This document shows, in pieces, positions 1 through 6,900 of a DNA stretch of 15,062 bases. A program made the translations under genes and the position numbers. The notes below the pieces were generated by a model. The model searched no databases. It had not been told where the DNA came from and saw only the letters and a list, made by a program, of their open reading frames with translations. The stretch's first letter is position 1. The number at the start of each line of letters is the position of its first letter. Source of the stretch: Novosphingobium sp. (GTDB lineage: Bacteria > Pseudomonadota > Alphaproteobacteria > Sphingomonadales > Sphingomonadaceae). The stretch spans positions 1 through 15,062 of the forward strand of contig JADYXV010000243.1 of assembly GCA_020853995.1 (NCBI GenBank), read 5' to 3'.

Positions 1-1295
1 GCGCGCAACGGGTCAGCGTGCACTGCAAGACGGCTTGCGATGGTTCCGGCCAACACGTCACCGGTTCCTGCAACCGAAAGCCATGACGATGCGCGGGGGG
101 CCAAGATGAGCGAACCATCGGGGTCTGCGATAATGCTGTCAGGACCCTTCAGAACGATGACAGCATTTGCGGCCTTGGCAAGTGCTGTGGCGCGATCAGA
201 CCTGGGGGCATTGCCATCAAGTGCGAAAGCACGCTCCAGCGCAGCCATCTCCCCTTCATGCGGCGTCAGGATACAAGGCGTGCCATTGAGCATTGCAGGA
301 CGCAGCAACATGAGTGCATCGGCATCGATGACCAAAGGTTTTGCGGCTTGAAATGCCATTATCAAAAGCCGCGCTGAGGCATCCGACCGCCCCAACCCCG
401 GCCCGATAAGCACCGCAGCCATGCGTGTATCAGACAGCATCGAGAGGATGTCCGATGTAATCACCAGTGCCGGGTCCGCCTGATACGGAGCAGGGTTGGC
501 CGCGAGTCTGACATAGCCTGCACCCGCGCCCTGCGCGGCAGATGCGGCAAGCAGCGCCGCGCCGGGCATTACACCGCCGACAATGCCTACCATGCCACGC
601 CGGTATTTGTGAGCTTCTGCCGCCGGTGGCATTATGGCGGGTTTGTGCAATTGCAGCGCCGCGCCGCTTTGCAAAGACACTCCGATATCAACGAACCTGA
701 GCGTCCCCATGATCTGACAGGCAGGCATCATGAAGTGCGCGTGCTTCCACGCACCAAGGGCGATGGTGTGAGTCCAGACAGGCAGGTTTTCGTTCAGAGC
801 AAGGCCGCTGTCACTTTCAATGCCGCTGGGAAGATCAATGGCGATCCGCTGCGGGTGATTTGCGGCAAGGCCGGTCAGCAAAGCGAACAAATCATCAGGC
901 AATGCACGGGTAAGGCCGCTGCCGAAAAGACAATCAACCAACACGTCGCCGCTTATGGCGGGGTCTGCGGGAACAACATCACCATGATAAAGCGCGCGGG
1001 CGTTACGAGCGGCATCAGTGGCAGGTTCGCGGGCGGCGATCACTTTGACCGGGATCGCATGCTTGCGCAGATATTCTGCGATAACCCAGCCATCGCCGCC
1101 ATTGTTGCCCGGACCACACAGTACCGTAACCGCGCGTCCTGCTGCAATGCGGCGCACCCACTCCCCGGCACCCTGCCCTGCTGCCTGCATCAACGCATCA
1201 ACAGTTATGCCACCTGCAATCAGTTCATCTTCTGCATGGCGCATCTGCGCCACGGTGAGCACTTGCCTCAGCACAGGCTCACGGTTGCGGGCCAT
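1..1295 (-). CDS. nnr: Bifunctional NAD(P)HX epimerase / ADP-dependent NAD(P)HX dehydratase, C-terminus cut by window edge
   Basis: This enzyme repairs hydrated NADH and NADPH. The N-terminal YjeF_N domain epimerises NAD(P)HX and the C-terminal ribokinase-like domain dehydrates it with ADP. Reading the minus strand, the frame stays open from an ATG at 1295 to the window edge, giving about 431 residues; family members are usually somewhat longer, so only the C-terminal end is missing. Visible motifs are GPGNNGGDG (about residues 61-69) and DLPSG (154-158) in the epimerase half. The dehydratase half shows HKYRRG (229-234), GPGLG (298-302), DADAL (324-328), LTPHEGEM (343-350), and AGTGDVLAG (409-417), whose Asp is the expected catalytic base. 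An AAGGA sits 9 nt before the ATG. The start lies inside the end of the upstream lipoprotein gene (17 nt overlap), so translation is probably coupled. The assignment is secure. Confidence 0.93.
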   Translation of the reverse strand, partial: MARNREPVLRQVLTVAQMRHAEDELIAGGITVDALMQAAGQGAGEWVRRIAAGRAVTVLCGPGNNGGDGWVIAEYLRKHAIPVKVIAAREPATDAARNARALYHGDVVPADPAISGDVLVDCLFGSGLTRALPDDLFALLTGLAANHPQRIAIDLPSGIESDSGLALNENLPVWTHTIALGAWKHAHFMMPACQIMGTLRFVDIGVSLQSGAALQLHKPAIMPPAAEAHKYRRGMVGIVGGVMPGAALLAASAAQGAGAGYVRLAANPAPYQADPALVITSDILSMLSDTRMAAVLIGPGLGRSDASARLLIMAFQAAKPLVIDADALMLLRPAMLNGTPCILTPHEGEMAALERAFALDGNAPRSDRATALAKAANAVIVLKGPDSIIADPDGSLILAPRASSWLSVAGTGDVLAGTIASRLAVHADPLR

Positions 1296-1632
1296 CACTT
1301 TTCATCCTTGCGGGAAAGCGATAGCGGTCTTTGCCTACCGCGACTTCCAAGACACCCTCGGCAGACCATTTGGCGACGGCTTCATCAGCGCCATCGGCGG
1401 CCACTACCCCGCGACCGTCATCGACCATCTCGAACCGCCGGAATGCGCCGCTCTTGCTCCTGACGGTCAGAAAGCGACGTTCACCGACGCGCGAATCCTC
1501 GACGAAGCATTCGGGCAGGAATTTGTCCGATCCACCCGTTGCGCAATCAATCCCCCTGCCCTTTGGTGTTTCTTCTGCGGCAGAACATGCTGAAAGCGCA
1601 GCGAAAAACAAAAGGGCAAGGACTTTGCGCAT
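1279..1632 (-). CDS. Small conserved lipoprotein of unknown function
   Basis: A predicted 117-residue outer- or inner-membrane lipoprotein. From the ATG at 1632 the protein begins with MRK, a hydrophobic stretch (VLALLFFAA) and a lipobox LSAC, so Cys16 would be lipidated after signal peptidase II cleavage. Two further cysteines, Cys30 and Cys42, lie in a GIDCATGG...LPEC segment and could form a disulfide in the periplasm. The rest is short and probably beta-rich, with patterns such as GAFRRFEM and KDRYRFPA. A TTG at 1644 would add four residues inside ilvD; ATG 1632 gives the cleaner signal peptide. It starts 4 nt after the ilvD stop and has only a weak ribosome binding site, which suggests coupling to ilvD. 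Its last 17 nt overlap nnr. From memory, similar proteins occur in other sphingomonads, but no function is known to me. Confidence 0.8.
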   Translation of the reverse strand: MRKVLALLFFAALSACSAAEETPKGRGIDCATGGSDKFLPECFVEDSRVGERRFLTVRSKSGAFRRFEMVDDGRGVVAADGADEAVAKWSAEGVLEVAVGKDRYRFPARMKSDGPQP

Positions 1633-1636
1633 AAGT

Positions 1637-3484
1637 TCAACCAAGCTTTAGTTGCGACAGATCACGGACAGCGCCACGCGCAGCACTTGTGGTCATCGCA
1701 GCATAAGCTTGCAAAGCGGTTGATACCTTCCGCGGACGTTCCTTGGCGGGCTTCCAGCCATGTGCCTCTTGCGCAGCGCGACGTGCGGTGAGCACTTCGT
1801 CCGACACGGCCAAATGGATCGTGCGGTTGGGGATGTCGATTTCGATCATGTCACCTGCTTCAACCAAGCCGATTTCGCCACCCTCTGCCGCTTCGGGCGA
1901 AGCGTGGCCGATCGACAGGCCCGAAGTACCGCCCGAAAAACGTCCGTCCGTCAGCAAGGCGCAAGCCGCACCCAAGCCTTTGGATTTTAGATAACTGGTG
2001 GGGTAAAGCATTTCCTGCATCCCCGGACCGCCCTTCGGCCCTTCGTAGCGGATGACGACCACATCACCGGCAACGACCTGACCCGTCAGAATGGCAGTAA
2101 CTGCGGCATCCTGGCTTTCATAGATCTTGGCAGGGCCGGTGAATTTGAGGATACTGTCATCAACGCCAGCGGTTTTGACGATGCAACCATCGCGCGCGAT
2201 GTTACCGAACAATACAGCCAATCCGCCATCCTTGCTGAAAGCGTGGTCTGCTGAACGGATCACGCCGTTCTCACGATCAAGGTCGAGTTCTTTCCAGCGA
2301 CGGTCCTGTGAAAAAGCGACCTGGGTGGGTACGCCGCCTGGGGCTGCGCGGAAAAATTCCTGCACGGAAGGAGCAGTCGTGCGCTTGATATCCCATAAGT
2401 CGAGCGCATCGGCCATCGTGCGGCTGTGGACGGTTGGCAGATGCGTATGCAGCAAACCGGCACGGTCCAGTTCGCCAAGGATGGCATAGATGCCACCCGC
2501 GCGGTGGACATCTTCCATGTGGACATCGGACTTCGCCGGAGCAACCTTTGACAGACACGGCACACGGCGGCTCAACCGGTCGATATCGGCCATTGTGAAA
2601 TCAACGCCCGCTTCATGGGCAGCAGCAAGCAGATGCAGAACGGTGTTGGTGGAGCCACCCATCGCGATATCGAGGCTGACCGCATTTTCAAACGCTTCAA
2701 AGCCCGCGATGGTGCGTGGCAGAGCACTTTCATCGTCCTGTTCGTAATAGCGCTTGCACAGATCGACAACGAGACGGCCGGCTTCGAGGAACAGGCGCTT
2801 GCGATCAGCATGAGTTGCCAGCGTCGAGCCATTGCCCGGCAGCGACAGCCCCAGTGCTTCGGTGAGGCAGTTCATCGAATTGGCGGTGAACATGCCGGAA
2901 CACGAACCGCAAGTCGGGCAAGCCGAACGCTCGATAGCCTCGACTTCGGCATCGGAATACTTTTCGTCTGCCGCAGCAACCATGGCGTCAACTAGATCAA
3001 GCGCCACTTCCTTGCCGTTCAGGACGACCTTCCCCGCTTCCATCGGCCCGCCAGACACGAATACGACGGGAATGTTGATGCGCAGAGCTGCCATCAGCAT
3101 GCCCGGAGTGATCTTGTCGCAGTTGGAGATGCAGACCATCGCATCGGCGCAATGGGCATTGACCAGATATTCCACGCTATCGGCGATCAGATCGCGGCTG
3201 GGTAGCGAATAGAGCATACCGTCATGGCCCATCGCGATGCCATCGTCGACCGCGATCGTGTTGAATTCCTTGGCTACGCCGCCCGCCGCCTCGAGTTCGC
3301 GCGCGACCATCTGGCCAAGGTCCTTAAGGTGGACATGGCCGGGGACGAACTGGGTGAAGCTGTTGACGACGGCGATGATGGGCTTGCCGAAATCTGAATC
3401 CTTCATCCCGGTGGCCCGCCACAACCCGCGTGCGCCCGCCATGTTACGGCCATGGGTAGTGGTGCGTGAACGATAGGCAGGCAT
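1637..3484 (-). CDS. ilvD: Dihydroxy-acid dehydratase
   Basis: Cytosolic Fe-S enzyme that dehydrates 2,3-dihydroxy-isovalerate and 2,3-dihydroxy-3-methylvalerate to the keto acids preceding valine, leucine and isoleucine. The 615-residue product matches the usual length (about 616). It begins MPAYRSRTTTHGRNMAGARG, typical of the family. Cluster-ligand regions are clear: SNCDKITPGM with Cys122, and CPTCGSCSGMF with Cys195. Further signatures are NCLTEALGLSLPGNGS (about 205-220) and, near the C-terminus, GRFSGGTSG followed by GHASPEAAEGG. The ATG at 3484 has a GGAG 7 nt upstream. It lies 119 bp downstream of the amidohydrolase gene, so it may have its own promoter in that gap. The downstream lipoprotein and nnr genes appear translationally linked to it, but I see no metabolic connection that explains this. 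Confidence 0.97.
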   Translation of the reverse strand: MPAYRSRTTTHGRNMAGARGLWRATGMKDSDFGKPIIAVVNSFTQFVPGHVHLKDLGQMVARELEAAGGVAKEFNTIAVDDGIAMGHDGMLYSLPSRDLIADSVEYLVNAHCADAMVCISNCDKITPGMLMAALRINIPVVFVSGGPMEAGKVVLNGKEVALDLVDAMVAAADEKYSDAEVEAIERSACPTCGSCSGMFTANSMNCLTEALGLSLPGNGSTLATHADRKRLFLEAGRLVVDLCKRYYEQDDESALPRTIAGFEAFENAVSLDIAMGGSTNTVLHLLAAAHEAGVDFTMADIDRLSRRVPCLSKVAPAKSDVHMEDVHRAGGIYAILGELDRAGLLHTHLPTVHSRTMADALDLWDIKRTTAPSVQEFFRAAPGGVPTQVAFSQDRRWKELDLDRENGVIRSADHAFSKDGGLAVLFGNIARDGCIVKTAGVDDSILKFTGPAKIYESQDAAVTAILTGQVVAGDVVVIRYEGPKGGPGMQEMLYPTSYLKSKGLGAACALLTDGRFSGGTSGLSIGHASPEAAEGGEIGLVEAGDMIEIDIPNRTIHLAVSDEVLTARRAAQEAHGWKPAKERPRKVSTALQAYAAMTTSAARGAVRDLSQLKLG

Positions 3485-3603
3485 GCGCAGGCTCCGGATC
3501 AGAGATTAGTCTTTTTGGCGAATCGCACTGCAACTAACCCAGTCAAGCCCGTCCGTCGAAGGATAAATTACCTTCATGTCAGTTGGTAAAAAGCCCAGAA
3601 ACA
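3485..3603 (-). promoter_or_regulatory. ilvD upstream region: possible promoter and alternative hairpins
   Basis: On the minus strand a TTGACT (3541-3546) could be a -35 box for ilvD; no convincing -10 follows, so the promoter is tentative. Three pairable elements precede it: AAATTACC (3607-3614, overlapping the amidohydrolase stop), TTACC (3585-3589) and GGTAATTT (3565-3572). The third can pair with either of the first two, giving mutually exclusive stems. There is no U-run after either stem, so this is not a textbook attenuator. The ilvD ribosome binding site GGAG lies at 3492-3495. Confidence 0.35.
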
Positions 3604-4326
3604 CTAGGTAATTTCAACCGCAACCTGATTTGCGATCCGGGCAAGCCGCTCGGCCCATATGGCTTGGCGCTCTGCCGTGTCGATGAGGTCCTGGCGAAGT
3701 TCGATGCCAAGATAGGGACGGCCTTCGGCCTCGGCGTGCCGGTTCATCGTAGCGTTGAGCAGTTTGCCGGAATAAGGCAACTGGTCGCCGACATTCAATC
3801 CTTCGGCGGCGAGCATGGGAATTGCGATGCGGGCGGAGCGGTCGTCCTCGTTATACAGGACGCCGACATGCCAAGGGCGGGGTTCATCACTGGAAGCAAG
3901 GCACGGGGTGAAGCTGTGCAGTGACAGGATAAGCGCCTGCGGAGTGGAGGCCAGCAGGTTTTCAAGCGCAGTGTGATAGGGCCGGTAGAAGCGGGCAAGG
4001 CGTGCTTCGTAGCCTGCGGGATCAAGCCTGTTGCCGGGAATGGCATGGCCATCGCTGGTATCGGGCACTACAGTGGGCAAATGCTCATCGCGGTTGAAAT
4101 CGCAGACCAGACGGCTGACATTGCCTTGAAATGCAACAATGCCAGGCCGCCGGGCCATAATCTCACCGATGGCGCCAACGCCGATATCTACCGCAATGTG
4201 CTGATCGAGCAGATCGGGTGAGATGCCGAGATCAATGTCATCGGGCACACGGTTCGAGGCGTGATCCGAGACGACAAGTATGCCGCCAAAGCGTGGGGTT
4301 CCGACCAGACGGTAAGCCTCGCTCAT
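3604..4326 (-). CDS. N-formylglutamate amidohydrolase family protein
   Basis: A 240-residue cytosolic hydrolase of the N-formylglutamate amidohydrolase family (FGase, HutG-like), whose characterised members release formate from N-formylglutamate. Family signatures seen are SDHASNRVP (about 20-28), DIGVGA (47-52), SRLVCDFNR (71-79) and LSLHSFTP (134-141), with His and Asp residues that would bind the metal. The start is ATG 4326. It overlaps the ispE stop as ATGA and has AGGAG 7 nt upstream inside ispE. The longer upstream frame (to 4416) is just ispE read in another frame. No other histidine-degradation (hut) gene is in the window, so the physiological substrate is uncertain; it could be another N-formyl or N-acyl amino acid. 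Family assignment is good, the exact reaction is not established. Confidence 0.85.
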   Translation of the reverse strand: MSEAYRLVGTPRFGGILVVSDHASNRVPDDIDLGISPDLLDQHIAVDIGVGAIGEIMARRPGIVAFQGNVSRLVCDFNRDEHLPTVVPDTSDGHAIPGNRLDPAGYEARLARFYRPYHTALENLLASTPQALILSLHSFTPCLASSDEPRPWHVGVLYNEDDRSARIAIPMLAAEGLNVGDQLPYSGKLLNATMNRHAEAEGRPYLGIELRQDLIDTAERQAIWAERLARIANQVAVEIT

Positions 4327-5120
4327 CGTAGCGCTCCTGCCAGGGTCCACCATTCGGGGGGCATGGCGAACTTTGCAGCATCGCGCTGTTCGGGCGTATC
4401 GTAAAGCGCAAAACATGTTGCGCCCGATCCGGACATGCGCGCAATCCAGGGACCTGTGTTGCGCAAAGCGGCAATCACGTCGGCAATCTGCGGGACCAGA
4501 TCCCGCGCCGGGGCCTCAAGATCGTTGCGCCCCACAAGCGCCATTTCGCGCAAGGTTTCGCCGCGCAAAGGCCCGCGATCGACGCCATCCCAGCCTTTGA
4601 ACACAGGACCAGTGGCGAGCGGGATGCGCGGGTTGACCAGCAGGACCGGGCTGCCTGCCAGATCGTTCAGGACAGGAGCAAGCTCGGTACCGGTGCCAAG
4701 CCCGATGCAGGCGCGGCTTTCAATGCATGCAGGTACATCAGCGCCCAGCTTTGCGGCCTTTTCGCGCCAGTCATCAGGCAAGCCAAAGGCACGCTCAACC
4801 ATACGGAAAATGGCGCCAGCATCGGCAGAGCCGCCGCCCAGACCTGCTGCGACGGGCAGGTTCTTTTCGAGTATCACGGACCAACCGGTCCCATGCGGCA
4901 AACCCGCCAAAGCCTTGGCAACGATATTGCCGAACGGATCGTCCAGCACGCCGCCAAATTCACCCGTTACAAGCAGTTCATCGCGAGAGGCTGTCGATGC
5001 GGACAATTCATCGCCCGCATCCACAAACGCAAACAGCGTTTCCAACTCGTGATAGCCATCGTCCCGGCGCTGCCGTACGTGCAGCGCAAGGTTGATTTTC
5101 GCATAGGCTGTTTCGCGCAC
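4323..5120 (-). CDS. ispE: 4-diphosphocytidyl-2-C-methyl-D-erythritol kinase
   Basis: GHMP-superfamily kinase of the non-mevalonate (MEP) isoprenoid pathway; it phosphorylates CDP-methylerythritol with ATP in the cytosol. The 265-residue product has AKINLALHV at the N-terminus, with the conserved Lys8, and GYHELETLF (22-30). The ATP-binding glycine loop is PVAAGLGGGSADAGA (89-103), LGADVP (125-130) holds the conserved Asp, and the third GHMP motif is MSGSGATCFAL (229-239). The start codon is GTG at 5120, preceded by a strong GGGAGG only 4 nt away. An 8-bp palindrome abuts that ribosome binding site. The stop overlaps the next gene as ATGA. ETF-QO lies 36 bp upstream on the same strand, so ispE may be co-transcribed with it. 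Confidence 0.95.
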   Translation of the reverse strand: MRETAYAKINLALHVRQRRDDGYHELETLFAFVDAGDELSASTASRDELLVTGEFGGVLDDPFGNIVAKALAGLPHGTGWSVILEKNLPVAAGLGGGSADAGAIFRMVERAFGLPDDWREKAAKLGADVPACIESRACIGLGTGTELAPVLNDLAGSPVLLVNPRIPLATGPVFKGWDGVDRGPLRGETLREMALVGRNDLEAPARDLVPQIADVIAALRNTGPWIARMSGSGATCFALYDTPEQRDAAKFAMPPEWWTLAGALR

Positions 5121-5129
5121 TATTCCTCC

Positions 5130-5148
5130 CCTTCCCGTTGCGGGAAGG
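5130..5148. repeat. Perfect 8-bp palindrome between ETF-QO and ispE
   Basis: CCTTCCCG (5130-5137), a TTG spacer and CGGGAAGG (5141-5148) form a perfect 8-bp stem with a 3-nt loop in the 36-bp gap. On the minus-strand mRNA its 3' arm runs directly into the ispE ribosome binding site (GGGAGG, 5125-5130). No T-tract follows, so it is not an intrinsic terminator. It resembles the short GC-rich REP-type palindromes scattered in many sphingomonad genomes; that resemblance is from memory. Confidence 0.6.
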
Positions 5149-5156
5149 AATTGTCG

Positions 5157-6806
5157 TTACATATTGGGATAGTTTGGTCCGCCGCCACCTTCGGGTGTAA
5201 CCCATTCGATGTTCTGGGTCATGTCCTTGATGTCGCAGGTTTTGCAGTGGACGCAGTTCTGGGCGTTAATCTGCAAACGCGGATTGCCTTCTTCCACACC
5301 GATGTATTCATATACGCCTGCGGGGCAATAGCGCGCTTCGGGGCCTGCGTAGATCGGCAGGTTGATGCGCGTGGGCACCGTCGGGTCTTTGAGCACGAGG
5401 TGGCAGGGCTGGTCCTCCTCATGGTTGGTATAGGAGAACGCCACGCTGGTGAGGCGATCGAACGTGATCGTGCCGTCAGGCTTGGGGTAGACGATGGGCT
5501 TGTACAAATCGGCGCGCTGCGTAGCCTCGGCGTCCTTGTGATGCTTCATCGGTTTCCAGATGCCGAAACCGCCGATTGTGCGCAGCCACATATCAGCGCC
5601 TGCCAGAACAGTGCCCAGTTCGCCGCCAAATTTGGCGACCAATGGCTGGGCGTTCTGCACTTTCTTGAGTTCGGTGGCGATCCAGCTTTCACGGACGGCA
5701 GTGTCGTATTCGACCATGTCATCCTTTTCGCGGCCAGCAGCCATTGCTGCGACGATTGAATCTGCCGCAAGCATCCCGCTTTTCATCGCGGTGTGGCTGC
5801 CCTTGATGCGAGGCACGTTGACGAAGCCTGCCGAGCAGCCGATCAGCGCGCCACCGGGGAACGAAAGACGCGGCACCGACTGCCAGCCACCTTCATTGAT
5901 CGCACGCGCGCCGTAGGATACCCGGCGACCACCTTCGAGAATTTCGCGGATGGCGGGATGCTGTTTCCAGCGCTGGAATTCCTCAAACGGATAGACGTAA
6001 GGGTTGGCGTAATCGAGCGCGGTGACAAAGCCCAAAGCCACCTGGTTGTTCGACTGATGGTAAAGGAAACCACCGCCCCATGAATCTGATTCAGACAGCG
6101 GCCAGCCTTGGGTGTGAAGTACGCGGCCCGGAACGTGCTTTTCAGGATCAATGTCCCACAATTCCTTGATGCCGATGCCATAGACTTGCGGTTCGCAATC
6201 ACGCTCAAGATCAAAGTGCGCCTTCAGCCGCTTGGTCAGATGACCTCGTGCGCCTTCGGCAAAAAGGGTGTACTTGGCGTGGAGTTCCATGCCGGGCTGG
6301 TAATCCCCCTTGTGCGAGCCATCTTTGGCCACGCCCATGTCACCTGTGGCGACGCCCATGACAGCGCCGTTTTCATCAAACAGCACTTCGGCAGCGGCAA
6401 AGCCGGGGAAGATTTCGACACCCAGTTCCATCGCCTGTTCAGAAAGCCAACGACACAGATTGCCAAGGCTGCCGGTGTAATTTCCATCGTTCGACATGAA
6501 GGGAGGCATCGGCCAGTGCGGAATGCTGACCTTGCCCGTTTTGGACAGAACCCAGTGCCAGTTATCCGTAACCGGCGTTTCAGCCATCGGGCAGCCTTGT
6601 TCTCGCCAGTCAGGCAGCAGTTCATCCAGAGCCTTGGGATCAACCACCGCGCCCGAAAGAATATGTGCGCCGATTTCCGAGCCCTTTTCCAGAACACAAA
6701 CCGCGATCTCCGGATTGGCCTGTTTCAACCGGATCGAAGCGGCAAGGCCGGCTGGCCCGCCACCCACGATGACCACGTCATAAGGCATCGATTCCCGTTC
6801 GCTCAT
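5157..6806 (-). CDS. etfQO: Electron transfer flavoprotein-ubiquinone oxidoreductase
   Basis: Inner-membrane-associated flavoprotein that passes electrons from ETF (fed by acyl-CoA and other dehydrogenases) to ubiquinone. It has about 549 residues, the usual size. The N-terminus carries the FAD dinucleotide-binding motif VVIVGGGPAGLAA. The middle shows the family features GARGHLTKRL and GGALIGCSAGFVNVPRIKG. The C-terminus is a ferredoxin-like domain with four cluster cysteines: Cys494 in CPAGVYEY, then Cys518, Cys521 and Cys524 in NCVHCKTCDIKD. The start is taken as ATG 6806 because a GGAG sits 9 nt upstream; a GTG at 6812 would be too close to it. It is divergent from the UDG-like gene. The acyl-CoA synthetase at the other end of the window would feed the same fatty-acid oxidation route, but the two are not linked. 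Confidence 0.97.
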   Translation of the reverse strand: MSERESMPYDVVIVGGGPAGLAASIRLKQANPEIAVCVLEKGSEIGAHILSGAVVDPKALDELLPDWREQGCPMAETPVTDNWHWVLSKTGKVSIPHWPMPPFMSNDGNYTGSLGNLCRWLSEQAMELGVEIFPGFAAAEVLFDENGAVMGVATGDMGVAKDGSHKGDYQPGMELHAKYTLFAEGARGHLTKRLKAHFDLERDCEPQVYGIGIKELWDIDPEKHVPGRVLHTQGWPLSESDSWGGGFLYHQSNNQVALGFVTALDYANPYVYPFEEFQRWKQHPAIREILEGGRRVSYGARAINEGGWQSVPRLSFPGGALIGCSAGFVNVPRIKGSHTAMKSGMLAADSIVAAMAAGREKDDMVEYDTAVRESWIATELKKVQNAQPLVAKFGGELGTVLAGADMWLRTIGGFGIWKPMKHHKDAEATQRADLYKPIVYPKPDGTITFDRLTSVAFSYTNHEEDQPCHLVLKDPTVPTRINLPIYAGPEARYCPAGVYEYIGVEEGNPRLQINAQNCVHCKTCDIKDMTQNIEWVTPEGGGGPNYPNM

Positions 6807-6900
6807 GCCCACATACTCCCGATTATTTGCGCATTCGAATTCGATTTATGCCTTGAAAGAGGCCACCGTGAAGGTCAAGACCGCAAATTGGACTAGGAGG
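6807..6900. promoter_or_regulatory. Divergent intergenic region with a perfect 10-bp palindrome
   Basis: About 60-95 bp separate the divergent ETF-QO and UDG-like starts. The region is AT-rich around a perfect 10-bp palindrome TCGAATTCGA (6835-6844), which could be a regulator site shared by both directions. I could not place convincing -35/-10 pairs. AGGAGG (6895-6900) touches the ATG at 6901; it is better placed for a TTG at 6910, whereas GAGG (6859-6862) is well placed for a GTG at 6868. Confidence 0.35.

Noticed and set aside
609..1593. Long plus-strand frames across 609-1463 and 1018-1593
   Set aside because: They lie opposite nnr and the lipoprotein gene, both with clear motifs; the plus-strand translations have no recognisable domain and are rich in Cys, His and Arg, typical of antisense shadows.
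4893..5759. A 288-residue plus-strand frame across ispE and ETF-QO
   Set aside because: It covers the antisense of two well-supported genes, including the ETF-QO iron-sulfur region, and shows no family features.
6108..6896. A 262-residue plus-strand frame opposite the ETF-QO N-terminus
   Set aside because: It is antisense to the FAD-binding region and has no motif of its own.
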